NCBI GenBank assembly: GCA_027486895.1
Contig: JAIXOE010000037.1
Location: forward strand, 1-64,000
Direction of reading: 5' to 3'
Length of the DNA stretch: 64,000 nt
Source of the DNA: Sphingomonadales bacterium
Lineage (GTDB): Bacteria > Pseudomonadota > Alphaproteobacteria > Sphingomonadales > Sphingomonadaceae
Shown: in pieces, positions 54,164 to 63,050 of the stretch
Layout: each line of letters begins with the position of its first letter
Numbering within the stretch: the first letter of the stretch is position 1
The notes under the pieces: model-generated
Databases searched by the model: none
The model's input: only the letters and a program-made list of their open reading frames with translations
What the model was told of the DNA's origin: nothing
Program-made: the position numbers and the translations under genes

Positions 54164-54188
54164 CGCGAGGCAAGTAAGTCTGAGTAAT

Positions 54189-54214
54189 GTCATCCCCGCC
54201 TCAGCAGGGATGAC
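54189..54214. repeat. Short palindromic hairpin between era and topA
   Basis: GTCATCCC (54189-54196) and GGGATGAC (54207-54214) form a perfect 8-bp stem around a 10-nt loop. No T-run follows, so it is not a typical intrinsic terminator. The arm sequence is that of the GTCATCCC-type genome repeats and may be a single half of a longer element. Confidence 0.6.
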
Positions 54215-54229
54215 ATAATTCTCTGTGGA

Positions 54230-56773
54230 TTACTTCGCCGCTTTTGCCTTGGGCTTGGCCGCTGCCTTTTTCTTAGGTGCGGCCTTTTTCTTCGGTGCAG
54301 CCTTCTTCTTGCCCTTGGGTGGCATCGCGGCGCGCGCGTCAATCAATTGCGCGGCTTCGTCCAACGTCAGTTCGTCGGGCGAGATCGATTTGGGCAATGT
54401 CGCGTTCGTTGTGCCATCAGTGACATAAGGTCCAAAGCGACCTTCCATCAGCTTTATCTCAGCCTCTGTTCGTGGATGCTTTCCAAGCTCCTTAAGTGGA
54501 GCCCGTGCTGCACCGCGACCACGACCGGGATTGGCCGCAGCCTCTGCAAGCTTTGCTACCGCACTGTTCATGCCGGTTTCGAATACCTCGGTTGTCGACT
54601 GCAGCCGCGCATATTTGCCATTATGGGCCAAATAGGGGCCATAACGTCCAATGCTTGCCGTTATCGGTTCGCCGCTTTCGGGGTGCGTGCCAACCGTGCG
54701 GGGCAATGACAGCAGCTTCACGGCCCACTCAAGACCGATATCTTCTGCGGGTATATCTTTCGGGATGGATGCGCGTTTGGCGTCCTTGCCTTCACCCATT
54801 TCGAAATAAGGGCCAAACCGGCCAGACTTGCGGCTAACTTCCAACTGTGTTTCGGGGTGCTGGCCAAGGACCTCAGGGCCTGTGTCCTCGCCATTCTCGC
54901 CACCTGGCTGCGCGAATTTCCGCGTATATTTGCAGTCTGGGTAATTGGAGCAAGCTACGAACGCTCCAAATTTTCCGCCACGAAGTGCAAGCCTGCCCTC
55001 TCCGCATTTGGGGCAAAGGCGCGGGTCGGTCCCGTCTTCGCGCTCAGGAAACAGATAAGGCGACAGGAAGATATCCAGCTCCGCCGTAACCTCGGAAGGT
55101 TTTTGCTCCATGACTTCTGCCGTTTTCGGTTTGAAATCACGCCAGAACGATTCAAGAAATACCTGCCAATTTGCGCGTCCGCCGCTGATTTCGTCGAGCT
55201 GATCCTCCAGACCTGCGGTATAATCATAAGCGACATAGCGCTCAAAAAATCGTTCGAGAAATGCTGTGAGCAAGCGCCCCGATTCCTCTGCAAAGAAACG
55301 ATTTTTCTCGACGCGAACATAAGCACGGTCTTTCAGAACCTGAATGGTCGATGCATAAGTCGATGGTCGGCCAATGCCCAATTCTTCCAAGCGTTTAACG
55401 AGTGTCGCTTCGGAAAAACGCGGTGGTGGTTGTGTGAAGTGCTGCGTTTTCTCTACAGCATGTTTCGCAGGCGCATCGCCAACGGACATCGCTGGCAAGA
55501 TTGCACCATCTTCGCTTTCGCTGTCGTCTAGACCTTCTTCATAAACCGCCAAGAAACCGGGGAATTTCATCACCTGCCCCGTCGCACGCAGTCCAGTTTG
55601 TCCGGTACCATCGACCAGATCGATTGTGGTCCGCTCCATGCGTGCCGACGCCATTTGGCTGGCCATCGCACGCTTATAGATAAGGTCGTACAAACGACCA
55701 TGATCGCCTGATCCAGCCTTATCCTTGGCAAAGTCGGTTGGGCGAATAGCCTCGTGCGCTTCTTGCGCGTTTTTAGCTTTGGTTTGGTAAACGCGAGGCT
55801 TGTCGGGGAGATAGCCACTGTCAAACCGGTCCGAGATCGTTTTGCGAGCTGCTGAAATGGCACTGTGGTCCATTTGGACCCCGTCCGTACGCATATATGT
55901 GATCGCGCCATCTTCATACAGGCCCTGCGCAACCCGCATTGTGTGGCTGGCCGAAAAGCCAAGCTTGCGCGCAGCTTCCTGTTGCAATGTCGATGTCGTA
56001 AATGGCGGCTGTGGGTTACGCGTGACTGGCTTTGTTTCGACAGAATCGACAGTGAACTTGCCCGCTTCGACTACAGAACGCGCTTGCTCCGCCTCGGCCT
56101 CGGTTTTCAAATCCATCTTGTCGAGTTTTTTGCCAAGATATTGAGTCAATCGGGCGTCAAACTTCTGCCCCTTATGCTCCATCGCCGCCTTAACCGACCA
56201 ATATTCCTGCGCGCGGAACGCTTCAATCTCACGCTCGCGCTCGACGATTAAGCGCAGCGCTACAGACTGAACGCGGCCTGCTGACTTGGCGCCCGGCAAT
56301 TTCCGCCAAAGAACGGGCGAAAGCGTAAAGCCAACCAGATAGTCGAGCGCACGACGCGCCCGATAGGCATCAATCAGGTCGACATCGAGCGCGCGTGGCT
56401 GTTTCATCGCGTCGGTTACCGCTTGCTTGGTAATTGCGTTGAACGTTACACGGCCCACCTTGGCTGGTAATGCCTTTTTCTTGGCGAGTACTTCCTGCAC
56501 ATGCCAGCTTATCGCTTCCCCTTCGCGGTCAGGGTCGGTCGCGAGGATCAAGCCATCGGCCTTTTTGGCCTCGTCGGTTATCGCCTTCAGCTGTTTGGCT
56601 TTGTCTGCATAATTATCCCACAGCATCTCAAACCCGTTATCGGGGTCAACGGAACCATCCTTGGGCGGCAAATCGCGGATATGTCCATAGGACGCCAGAA
56701 CCTTGAAGCCGGGGCCCAAATATTTCTCGATTGTCTTGGCTTTTGCAGGTGATTCAACGATGACTAATTGCAT
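54230..56773 (-). CDS. topA: DNA topoisomerase I
   Basis: An 847-residue type IA topoisomerase that relaxes negative supercoils. The Toprim domain opens QLVIVESPAKAKTIEKYLG; the active-site Tyr is Y293 in ITYMRTDG; one four-Cys zinc ribbon is seen in CPKCGEGRLALRGG / CSNYPDC; then come repeated C-terminal TopoI domains (SGRFGPYFEMG, GRYGPYLAHNGKYA, EGRFGPYVTDG). The tail is a long Lys/Ala/Pro run, usual in alphaproteobacteria and likely to help DNA binding. It lies 80 bp downstream of dprA on the same strand. Confidence 0.97.
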   Translation of the reverse strand: MQLVIVESPAKAKTIEKYLGPGFKVLASYGHIRDLPPKDGSVDPDNGFEMLWDNYADKAKQLKAITDEAKKADGLILATDPDREGEAISWHVQEVLAKKKALPAKVGRVTFNAITKQAVTDAMKQPRALDVDLIDAYRARRALDYLVGFTLSPVLWRKLPGAKSAGRVQSVALRLIVEREREIEAFRAQEYWSVKAAMEHKGQKFDARLTQYLGKKLDKMDLKTEAEAEQARSVVEAGKFTVDSVETKPVTRNPQPPFTTSTLQQEAARKLGFSASHTMRVAQGLYEDGAITYMRTDGVQMDHSAISAARKTISDRFDSGYLPDKPRVYQTKAKNAQEAHEAIRPTDFAKDKAGSGDHGRLYDLIYKRAMASQMASARMERTTIDLVDGTGQTGLRATGQVMKFPGFLAVYEEGLDDSESEDGAILPAMSVGDAPAKHAVEKTQHFTQPPPRFSEATLVKRLEELGIGRPSTYASTIQVLKDRAYVRVEKNRFFAEESGRLLTAFLERFFERYVAYDYTAGLEDQLDEISGGRANWQVFLESFWRDFKPKTAEVMEQKPSEVTAELDIFLSPYLFPEREDGTDPRLCPKCGEGRLALRGGKFGAFVACSNYPDCKYTRKFAQPGGENGEDTGPEVLGQHPETQLEVSRKSGRFGPYFEMGEGKDAKRASIPKDIPAEDIGLEWAVKLLSLPRTVGTHPESGEPITASIGRYGPYLAHNGKYARLQSTTEVFETGMNSAVAKLAEAAANPGRGRGAARAPLKELGKHPRTEAEIKLMEGRFGPYVTDGTTNATLPKSISPDELTLDEAAQLIDARAAMPPKGKKKAAPKKKAAPKKKAAAKPKAKAAK

Positions 56774-56853
56774 GATAATATGAGCTTTTCTAAAATGTCT
56801 CGCGTACGCGTATAGGCTGATGAGGTTTAAGGGGTGTCGTCAAGACGAAAAAT

Positions 56854-57951
56854 TCAGGCTGCGAAACGCACTTTCCCGCCTGCCCCGCGTTCGAGTTTTC
56901 CGGCGAGTTCCATTTCGAGCAGAACCATCTGGACATTGGCCTGACTGCTGCCCGACTGGCGCACCAATTCATCGACCGAGACATAGGTCATGCCCATCAA
57001 GTCGATGACCGCCCTTCGCTCGTCATTTGTATCTTCCGCAATTGTCGCAGGGGCAGACGGAACATATCGCGCAGGCGCAGCACGCATCCGGTGGTCCAAT
57101 GGCCGCACCAGTTCCGCAATCTCATCAGCATTCTGAACAAGCGTTGCACCTTCACGGATCAGTTGGTTGCAGCCACGTGAACGTGGATCAAGCGGCGACC
57201 CCGGAATGGCCATAACCTCGCGTCCAGCTTCTCCCGCCAGCCGTGCAGTGATGAGTGATCCGGATTTTGGCGCGGCCTCAACCACAACCGTCCCTGCGGA
57301 AATCCCTGCGATTATCCTGTTCCTGTATGGGAAATGGCGTGCGCGCGGTTCAGTACCCGGCGGTTGCTCGGCAATAAGTAAGCCGCGTTCTGATATTGCG
57401 TCCTGCAGTGCCCTGTTTTCTGGCGGGTACACAACATCAATGCCGCCAGCAATCACAGCGATCGTTCCGCTATCGATTGATCCTGCATGCGCTGCCGTAT
57501 CAATGCCACGCGCAAGACCGGAAACAATGGGGAATTCCATTTGTCCAAGATCATATGCCAGCTGCCGCGCGAACTGACATGCGCCAGCGGACGCGTTGCG
57601 CGCACCGACCAGCGAAATGGCAACGCGATTGAGCAACCCAAAATCACCCTTCACGCACATAACGGGCGGAGCGTTGTCGAGATGCGACAGCAAGGATGGA
57701 TATTCGGCGTCGCCGATGAATATATGGCGGGCTCCAAATTTCTGCGCAAACTGCAATTCGCGCGCGACACCCGCTTCGTCGGCCAGTAGCGCGGGCCGGG
57801 TCCCACCGCCTCGACGCACGAGATCCGGTAAAGCTTCAAGAGCAGCCGTTGCGCTGCCAAAACGACCAATCAACTGCCGATAACTGACAGGACCTATGTT
57901 GGGAGACCGTATGAGCCGAAGCTGGTCGAACTGTTGCTGACTGCCCCCCAT
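56854..57951 (-). CDS. dprA: DNA-processing protein DprA
   Basis: A 365-residue DprA/Smf protein that binds single-stranded DNA and helps load RecA during transformation. The N-terminal SAM-like helical region precedes the Rossmann core with ISLVGARNASAGACQ, VSGLARGIDTAAHAG and FPYRNRIIAGIS. The last 60 residues form the winged-helix DprA domain (SVDELVRQSGSSQANVQM). The plsY-dprA-topA order is common in alphaproteobacteria. Presence of dprA alone does not show that the organism is naturally competent. Confidence 0.94.
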   Translation of the reverse strand: MGGSQQQFDQLRLIRSPNIGPVSYRQLIGRFGSATAALEALPDLVRRGGGTRPALLADEAGVARELQFAQKFGARHIFIGDAEYPSLLSHLDNAPPVMCVKGDFGLLNRVAISLVGARNASAGACQFARQLAYDLGQMEFPIVSGLARGIDTAAHAGSIDSGTIAVIAGGIDVVYPPENRALQDAISERGLLIAEQPPGTEPRARHFPYRNRIIAGISAGTVVVEAAPKSGSLITARLAGEAGREVMAIPGSPLDPRSRGCNQLIREGATLVQNADEIAELVRPLDHRMRAAPARYVPSAPATIAEDTNDERRAVIDLMGMTYVSVDELVRQSGSSQANVQMVLLEMELAGKLERGAGGKVRFAA

Positions 57952-57959
57952 TGCCGCGG

Positions 57960-58559
57960 TCAGCTTTTACTTTTGCCGATGCGCGGCTCGGTTCCATCCA
58001 TCAGATTTTCGATATTCGTCCGGTGCTTCCAAAAGACTATCAATGTGCATGCGACGAGCATGGCCACCAAGTCATAACGGCCAAAATATGCCGCTGCAAC
58101 GGGTGCGCATAGGGCAGCCAACAATCCTGCCAGCGACGAAATTCTGAAGATGAGAAGCGCGCCAATCCACGCAATTGCGTAGACAACACCACCTTGCCAA
58201 AACAGGCCAAACATAATGCCGGCATAAGTTGCAACGCCCTTGCCGCCTTTGAAACCTAGCCACACCGGATATAAATGACCGAAGAATGCGCCTGCTGCAG
58301 CAATAGCGGCTCCTCCCGGAAGATAATGTGTCGCGATGTAGACCGCAAAAAAACCCTTGAGCAGGTCCAGCAACAGAGTCAGTGCAGCAAGACCTTTCCG
58401 GCCCGTCCGCAATACGTTGGTCGCGCCGATGTTGCCTGAACCTATGTTCCGGATGTCGCCGCCGCCAGATATTTTGGTGAGCAACAATCCGAAGGGGATG
58501 GAGCCGAGCAGATAGCCAAGCAGAAGACCCGCAATCATGTTGAACCCAATATCATCCAA
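57960..58559 (-). CDS. plsY: Glycerol-3-phosphate acyltransferase PlsY
   Basis: A 199-residue inner-membrane enzyme that moves the acyl group from acyl-phosphate to glycerol-3-phosphate, the first step of phospholipid synthesis. About five membrane helices are seen. The conserved loops are GSIPFGLLLTKI, GSGNIGATNVLRTGRKG and GFKGGKGVATY. It is 8 bp upstream of dprA on the same strand and divergent from murI. Confidence 0.95.
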   Translation of the reverse strand: MDDIGFNMIAGLLLGYLLGSIPFGLLLTKISGGGDIRNIGSGNIGATNVLRTGRKGLAALTLLLDLLKGFFAVYIATHYLPGGAAIAAAGAFFGHLYPVWLGFKGGKGVATYAGIMFGLFWQGGVVYAIAWIGALLIFRISSLAGLLAALCAPVAAAYFGRYDLVAMLVACTLIVFWKHRTNIENLMDGTEPRIGKSKS

Positions 58560-58659
58560 TGGCCGAATCCTCTAAATATCTGTTTTATGTAGCTGTTTTG
58601 TTCCGCCTGCTCAAGGCCGCCGGCTTGTCAGTCAGCGTGACGACGGTTATCGCTTATGC

Positions 58660-59463
58660 ATGACCCATTCCCCGGACGCTGCACCCATTCTTTTCTTCGA
58701 CTCCGGTATCGGCGGCCTGTCAGTCCTTCGCGCTGTACAAGCGGCGCTTCCAAATGCACCCATCGTCTTTGCAGCGGACTATGCCGGATTGCCCTATGGC
58801 ACAAAAACCGAGGCAGAAATCGCTGCACGCGTTCCAGCTTTGCTTGGCCGCCTTGTTGAGCGTTACCGTCCGCGTCTTGTCACGATCGCTTGCAATACGG
58901 CTTGCACTATCGCGCTGGCCCACGTCCGCGCTGCGCTTGATGTTCCAGTGGTTGGCACAGTGCCCGCCATTAAGCCGGCTGCTGAAGCCAGCCAAACCGG
59001 GGTCATTGGCCTATTGGGTACCGCCGCCACTGTTCGTCAGGGTTATGTCGACCGGCTCCATGCGGATCATGCTGCGAACATGAAATTGCTGCGCCACGCA
59101 GCGCCTGAGCTGGTGGGTGCAGCCGAAGCAAAAATGCGCGGCGAGGCTGTAGACCCTTTGGTCTACGTGCGCGCAATGGGCGGGCTGACCGAACAGACAT
59201 CAGGCGATCTTTTGGATGTCACTGTCCTTGGGTGCACACATTTCCCGTTGGTAGAGGATGAGCTTCGCGCGGTGGCGCCAAATATGCAGTTCGTCGACGG
59301 CGCAGCGGGTATAGCGCGGCGAATCCGCTATCTGACGCAAAATCAGCACTGGCCCGATACGCCTGCGGAGGGGATATTCGTTTCAACGGGGCCGCTGGAT
59401 GCACTGGAAAGCTTGCGTCCTGCGCTTTCCACCTTCGGTTTGACGCAGATCAAATCACTGTAA
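58660..59463 (+). CDS. murI: Glutamate racemase
   Basis: A 267-residue cofactor-independent racemase that makes D-glutamate for peptidoglycan. It has the opening FFDSGIGGLSVLRAV, the first catalytic Cys in IACNTACTIAL and the second in LGCTHFPLVE. The start at 58660 gives an N-terminus of normal length. With alr and the carboxypeptidase elsewhere in this window it adds to cell-wall precursor supply, but these genes are not linked here. It precedes hemA in the same direction with 129 bp between. Confidence 0.94.
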   Translation: MTHSPDAAPILFFDSGIGGLSVLRAVQAALPNAPIVFAADYAGLPYGTKTEAEIAARVPALLGRLVERYRPRLVTIACNTACTIALAHVRAALDVPVVGTVPAIKPAAEASQTGVIGLLGTAATVRQGYVDRLHADHAANMKLLRHAAPELVGAAEAKMRGEAVDPLVYVRAMGGLTEQTSGDLLDVTVLGCTHFPLVEDELRAVAPNMQFVDGAAGIARRIRYLTQNQHWPDTPAEGIFVSTGPLDALESLRPALSTFGLTQIKSL

Positions 59464-59592
59464 GTGAAAATATCGCAAAGAACCGTCCAGAATGACGCTT
59501 GTTGCAAGTCGTTCGCGCTGGATTTTTCCATTTCCCGCGATTAATGGGCAACGATGTGCCGCGTTGTCGGCTTAGAACCGGGGTTAGTATCC

Positions 59593-60813
59593 GTGAATTA
59601 CGATGCTGTTTTCGAAAAAGCGATTGACCGGCTCCATGCCGAGGGCCGCTATCGCGTATTTATCGATATTTTGCGGAACAAGGGTAATTACCCCAACGCG
59701 CGTTGCTTTGCAGGACATAATGGCCCCAAGGACATTACTGTCTGGTGTTCCAACGACTATCTTTGCATGGGGCAGCACCCCAAGGTTATCTCCGCGATGG
59801 AGGATGCGCTTCATGATGTAGGCGCTGGCTCAGGCGGCACGCGCAACATTGGTGGCAATACGCATTATCACGTCGAGCTTGAGGACGAGCTCGCCGACTT
59901 GCATGGCAAGGATGGCGCGTTGCTGTTCACATCTGGTTATGTTTCCAACGATGCAACCTTGTCGACGCTCGCCAAGGTTCTGCCTGGCTGCATCATCTAT
60001 TCTGATGAATTGAACCACGCATCCATGATCGCAGGCATCCGCAACGCTGGCTGTGAAAAGCGCGTTTGGCGCCACAATGACCTCGCGCATTTGGAAGAGC
60101 TGCTTGCAGCGGATGATCCCGAAGCGCCGAAACTGATTGCATTCGAAAGCGTGTATTCGATGGATGGCGACGTTGCGCCCATCGGTGCTGTTTGCGATTT
60201 GGCCGATAAGTATAATGCGCTTACCTATTGCGACGAAGTCCATGCAGTCGGCATGTACGGCGCGCGTGGCGGTGGTATTAGCGAACGTGACGAAGTCGCG
60301 GATCGCGTAACGATCATTGAGGGCACGCTGGGCAAGGCATTTGGCGTGATGGGCGGTTATATTGCCGCTGACCAAAAGATTATTGACGTCATTCGTTCTT
60401 ACGCGCCCGGCTTTATTTTCACGACATCGTTGTCACCTGTTCTGGTCGCGGGCGTGTTGGCATCGGTTCGTCACCTCAAGGCGTCAAGCGACGAACGCAA
60501 TGCACAGCACGCTAATGCAGCGATGTTGAAAGCACTCTTTGCGGACGCTGGCTTGCCGGTGATGTTGAGCAACACACACATCGTGCCGTTGATGGTCGGT
60601 GACCCGGTCAAGGCCAAGAAAATCAGCGACATTCTGCTCGCTGAATATGGCGTATATGTTCAGCCGATCAACTATCCCACCGTACCACGCGGTACCGAGC
60701 GGTTGCGGTTCACACCGGGCCCTCAGCACACTGAGGTAATGATGCGCGATTTGACCACCGCGCTGGTCGAGATTTGGGACCGGATGGATATCCGCGTTGC
60801 TCAGGCCGCCTGA
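59593..60813 (+). CDS. hemA: 5-aminolevulinate synthase (C4 pathway)
   Basis: A 406-residue PLP enzyme that condenses glycine with succinyl-CoA to give 5-aminolevulinate, the first step of haem synthesis in alphaproteobacteria. The family N-terminus is [22 protein letters not shown]; the PLP-binding lysine is K248 in [26 protein letters not shown] and [15 protein letters not shown] are the usual substrate-contact blocks. I chose GTG at 59593 because similarity begins there; an in-frame ATG at 59554 would add 13 unlike residues. Its end overlaps the threonine dehydratase gene on the other strand by 13 bp. Confidence 0.95.
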   Translation: MNYDAVFEKAIDRLHAEGRYRVFIDILRNKGNYPNARCFAGHNGPKDITVWCSNDYLCMGQHPKVISAMEDALHDVGAGSGGTRNIGGNTHYHVELEDELADLHGKDGALLFTSGYVSNDATLSTLAKVLPGCIIYSDELNHASMIAGIRNAGCEKRVWRHNDLAHLEELLAADDPEAPKLIAFESVYSMDGDVAPIGAVCDLADKYNALTYCDEVHAVGMYGARGGGISERDEVADRVTIIEGTLGKAFGVMGGYIAADQKIIDVIRSYAPGFIFTTSLSPVLVAGVLASVRHLKASSDERNAQHANAAMLKALFADAGLPVMLSNTHIVPLMVGDPVKAKKISDILLAEYGVYVQPINYPTVPRGTERLRFTPGPQHTEVMMRDLTTALVEIWDRMDIRVAQAA

Positions 60814-61787
60814 GCCAAAAGCTCGACGAAAGTCTCTCGGTCGACATTCCCACCCGACAGCGTGACTGCAGTTACCGGCTTTAGGTCTATCTTTCCGGTA
60901 AGGACGGCCGCGAGCGCAACTGCACCACCGGGTTCGACGACAAGGTGAAGCCTCTCAAATACAAGACGCATTGCGGCTGCAACTTCGGCGGTCGTTACCG
61001 ACACACCTTGGGATACGCGGTTGCGTAAAACTTCGAAGTTTACAGGGTAAGTCTGCGGCGTTTGTAAAGCATCGCAATAGGTTGGGTGCGTCAGGTCGTT
61101 TACAGGCAAAATCTCGCCTGCCTCGAGTGAACGAATAATGTCGTCCCAGCCTTCGGGTTCAACAATCGCGATTTCGGCATCGGGACACGCTAGCGCCAGT
61201 CCAGAGGCAAGGCCACCACCACCGCAGCATGAAACAATCAAATCTGGCCCTTTTATGCCGAGACTTTGTAGCTGCTCGGCAATCTCAATGCCCGCTGTAC
61301 CCTGCCCTTCAATAACCCACGGATCGCCAAAGGCATGAACAAGCGTAGCGTTACTTTGCGCAATCAGCCCGGCAGCCACTTCCTCGCGGGATTCCGTTGC
61401 GCGGTCATATAATACGACGTGCGCACCCAGTGCCTTTGTCGCCTCAAGCTTCATCCGCGGGGCGTTCGAGGGCATGACGATTGTTGCAGCAATCCCAAGC
61501 TTCTTTGCTGCCCAGGCAACGCCTTGCGCGTGGTTGCCGCTTGATACGCCAACAACGCCGCGTGCGCGCTCTTCCTCGTCCAAATCCGACAGCCGATGCC
61601 ATGCACCGCGAATCTTGAAAGCGCCAATGGGTTGAAGCATTTCTGCCTTGCACCAAATCGTTGCGCCATCGACCTCAAGCGGCAACAAGGGTGTTTTTGG
61701 CAGAATAGCGGCTATCTTGGCCATCGCCCGCTGCACACCTTCGTGCGTTGGTGACTTGTTTACTTCAGCCAATTCTTGTCCTGTCAT
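60801..61787 (-). CDS. Threonine/serine dehydratase-like PLP enzyme
   Basis: A 328-residue fold-type II PLP enzyme. The PLP lysine is K58 in [26 protein letters not shown] and the phosphate-binding [13 protein letters not shown] loop follow. It lacks the regulatory ACT domains of biosynthetic IlvA, so it is of the short type that includes catabolic threonine dehydratase, serine racemase and hydroxyaspartate dehydratase. Its exact substrate is not certain. Convergent with hemA (13-bp overlap) and divergent from the polyamine pair. Confidence 0.88.
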   Translation of the reverse strand: MTGQELAEVNKSPTHEGVQRAMAKIAAILPKTPLLPLEVDGATIWCKAEMLQPIGAFKIRGAWHRLSDLDEEERARGVVGVSSGNHAQGVAWAAKKLGIAATIVMPSNAPRMKLEATKALGAHVVLYDRATESREEVAAGLIAQSNATLVHAFGDPWVIEGQGTAGIEIAEQLQSLGIKGPDLIVSCCGGGGLASGLALACPDAEIAIVEPEGWDDIIRSLEAGEILPVNDLTHPTYCDALQTPQTYPVNFEVLRNRVSQGVSVTTAEVAAAMRLVFERLHLVVEPGGAVALAAVLTGKIDLKPVTAVTLSGGNVDRETFVELLAQAA

Positions 61788-61841
61788 AAAAGGCCCCTAT
61801 ATGCGTGCGCTTAACGAATCTCTGATAAGAGGAAATGTGAT

Positions 61842-63050
61842 ATGAGCAAGGTATTGGTAATTGGCGCAGGTGGTGTCGGATCGGTTGCGGTTCACAAAAT
61901 GGCCATGAATCAAGATATCTTCAGCCATATCAGCCTCGCGAGCCGGACAAAGTCGAAATGCGATGCCATTGCCGTTTCCGTCAAGGAGCGCACCGGCGTC
62001 GATATCGACACTTATGGTCTTGATGCGGATGATGTTACTGCGACTACCGCACTGCTGAACCAAATCAAGCCAAGCCTCGTCGTGAACCTCGCGCTCCCCT
62101 ACCAAGACCTCAACATCATGGACGCCTGCCTTGCCGCGGGTGTGCATTATATGGACACAGCGAACTATGAGCCGCTTGATGTCGCCAAGTTCGAATATCA
62201 TTGGCAGTGGGCCTATCAGGACCGCTTCAAAGATGCCGGCCTGACCGCCTTGTTGGGTTCCGGCTTTGACCCCGGCGTGACGAGCGTGTTCACGACATAT
62301 CTAAAAAAGCATCATTTCGACCGCATCGATACGCTCGATATTCTGGACTGCAATGGCGGCGACCATGGCCAGGCTTTTGCCACCAACTTCAACCCGGAAA
62401 TCAACATTCGCGAAGTCACCGCCGTCGCGCGTCACTGGGAAAATGGCGAATGGGTTGAAACGCCAGCGATGTCCGTAAAGCAGAGCTTTGACTTTGAGGC
62501 TGTTGGCCCGAAGAACATGTATCTTATGTACCATGAGGAAATCGAAAGCCTCAAAACCCATCTGCCCGAAATCAAGCGCATCCGGTTCTGGATGACCTTC
62601 GGCGACGCCTACATCACGCACCTTAACGTGCTTAAGGCGGTTGGCATGACCCGGATTGATCCTGTTATGTATGAAGGCAAGGAAATCGTTCCGCTTCAGT
62701 TCTTGAAAGCCGTTCTTCCTGAGCCCGCATCGCTTGGTCCAACGACCAAGGGCAAGACCAACATTGGTTGCATCGCCACTGGCCTTGGCAAGGATGGCAA
62801 AGAAAAAACCCTCTACATCTACAACATCTGTGACCATGAAGATGCCTATGCCGAAACGGGCAATCAGGCCGTCAGCTATACCACTGGCGTGCCAGCGATG
62901 ATTGGCGCAGCCATGCTGCTCACTGGCAAATGGGCCGGTGCGGGCGTTTGGAACATTGAGCAGTTCGATCCGGATCCTTTCATGGACATGCTCAACGCGC
63001 ATGGCCTGCCGTGGCAGGTGAAGGAACTGGACGGGCCATTGACGTTCTAA
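61842..63050 (+). CDS. Saccharopine dehydrogenase-family carboxynorspermidine synthase
   Basis: A 402-residue NAD(P)-dependent enzyme of the saccharopine dehydrogenase family. The Rossmann loop is VIGAGGVGSVAVHK near 5-18, and the later GSGFDPGVTSVF and HYMDTANYEP segments match carboxynorspermidine/carboxyspermidine dehydrogenases, which couple aspartate semialdehyde to a diamine. The next gene, nspC, encodes the matching decarboxylase and starts at the last base of its stop codon, which strongly supports this role over lysine metabolism. Confidence 0.9.
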   Translation: MSKVLVIGAGGVGSVAVHKMAMNQDIFSHISLASRTKSKCDAIAVSVKERTGVDIDTYGLDADDVTATTALLNQIKPSLVVNLALPYQDLNIMDACLAAGVHYMDTANYEPLDVAKFEYHWQWAYQDRFKDAGLTALLGSGFDPGVTSVFTTYLKKHHFDRIDTLDILDCNGGDHGQAFATNFNPEINIREVTAVARHWENGEWVETPAMSVKQSFDFEAVGPKNMYLMYHEEIESLKTHLPEIKRIRFWMTFGDAYITHLNVLKAVGMTRIDPVMYEGKEIVPLQFLKAVLPEPASLGPTTKGKTNIGCIATGLGKDGKEKTLYIYNICDHEDAYAETGNQAVSYTTGVPAMIGAAMLLTGKWAGAGVWNIEQFDPDPFMDMLNAHGLPWQVKELDGPLTF

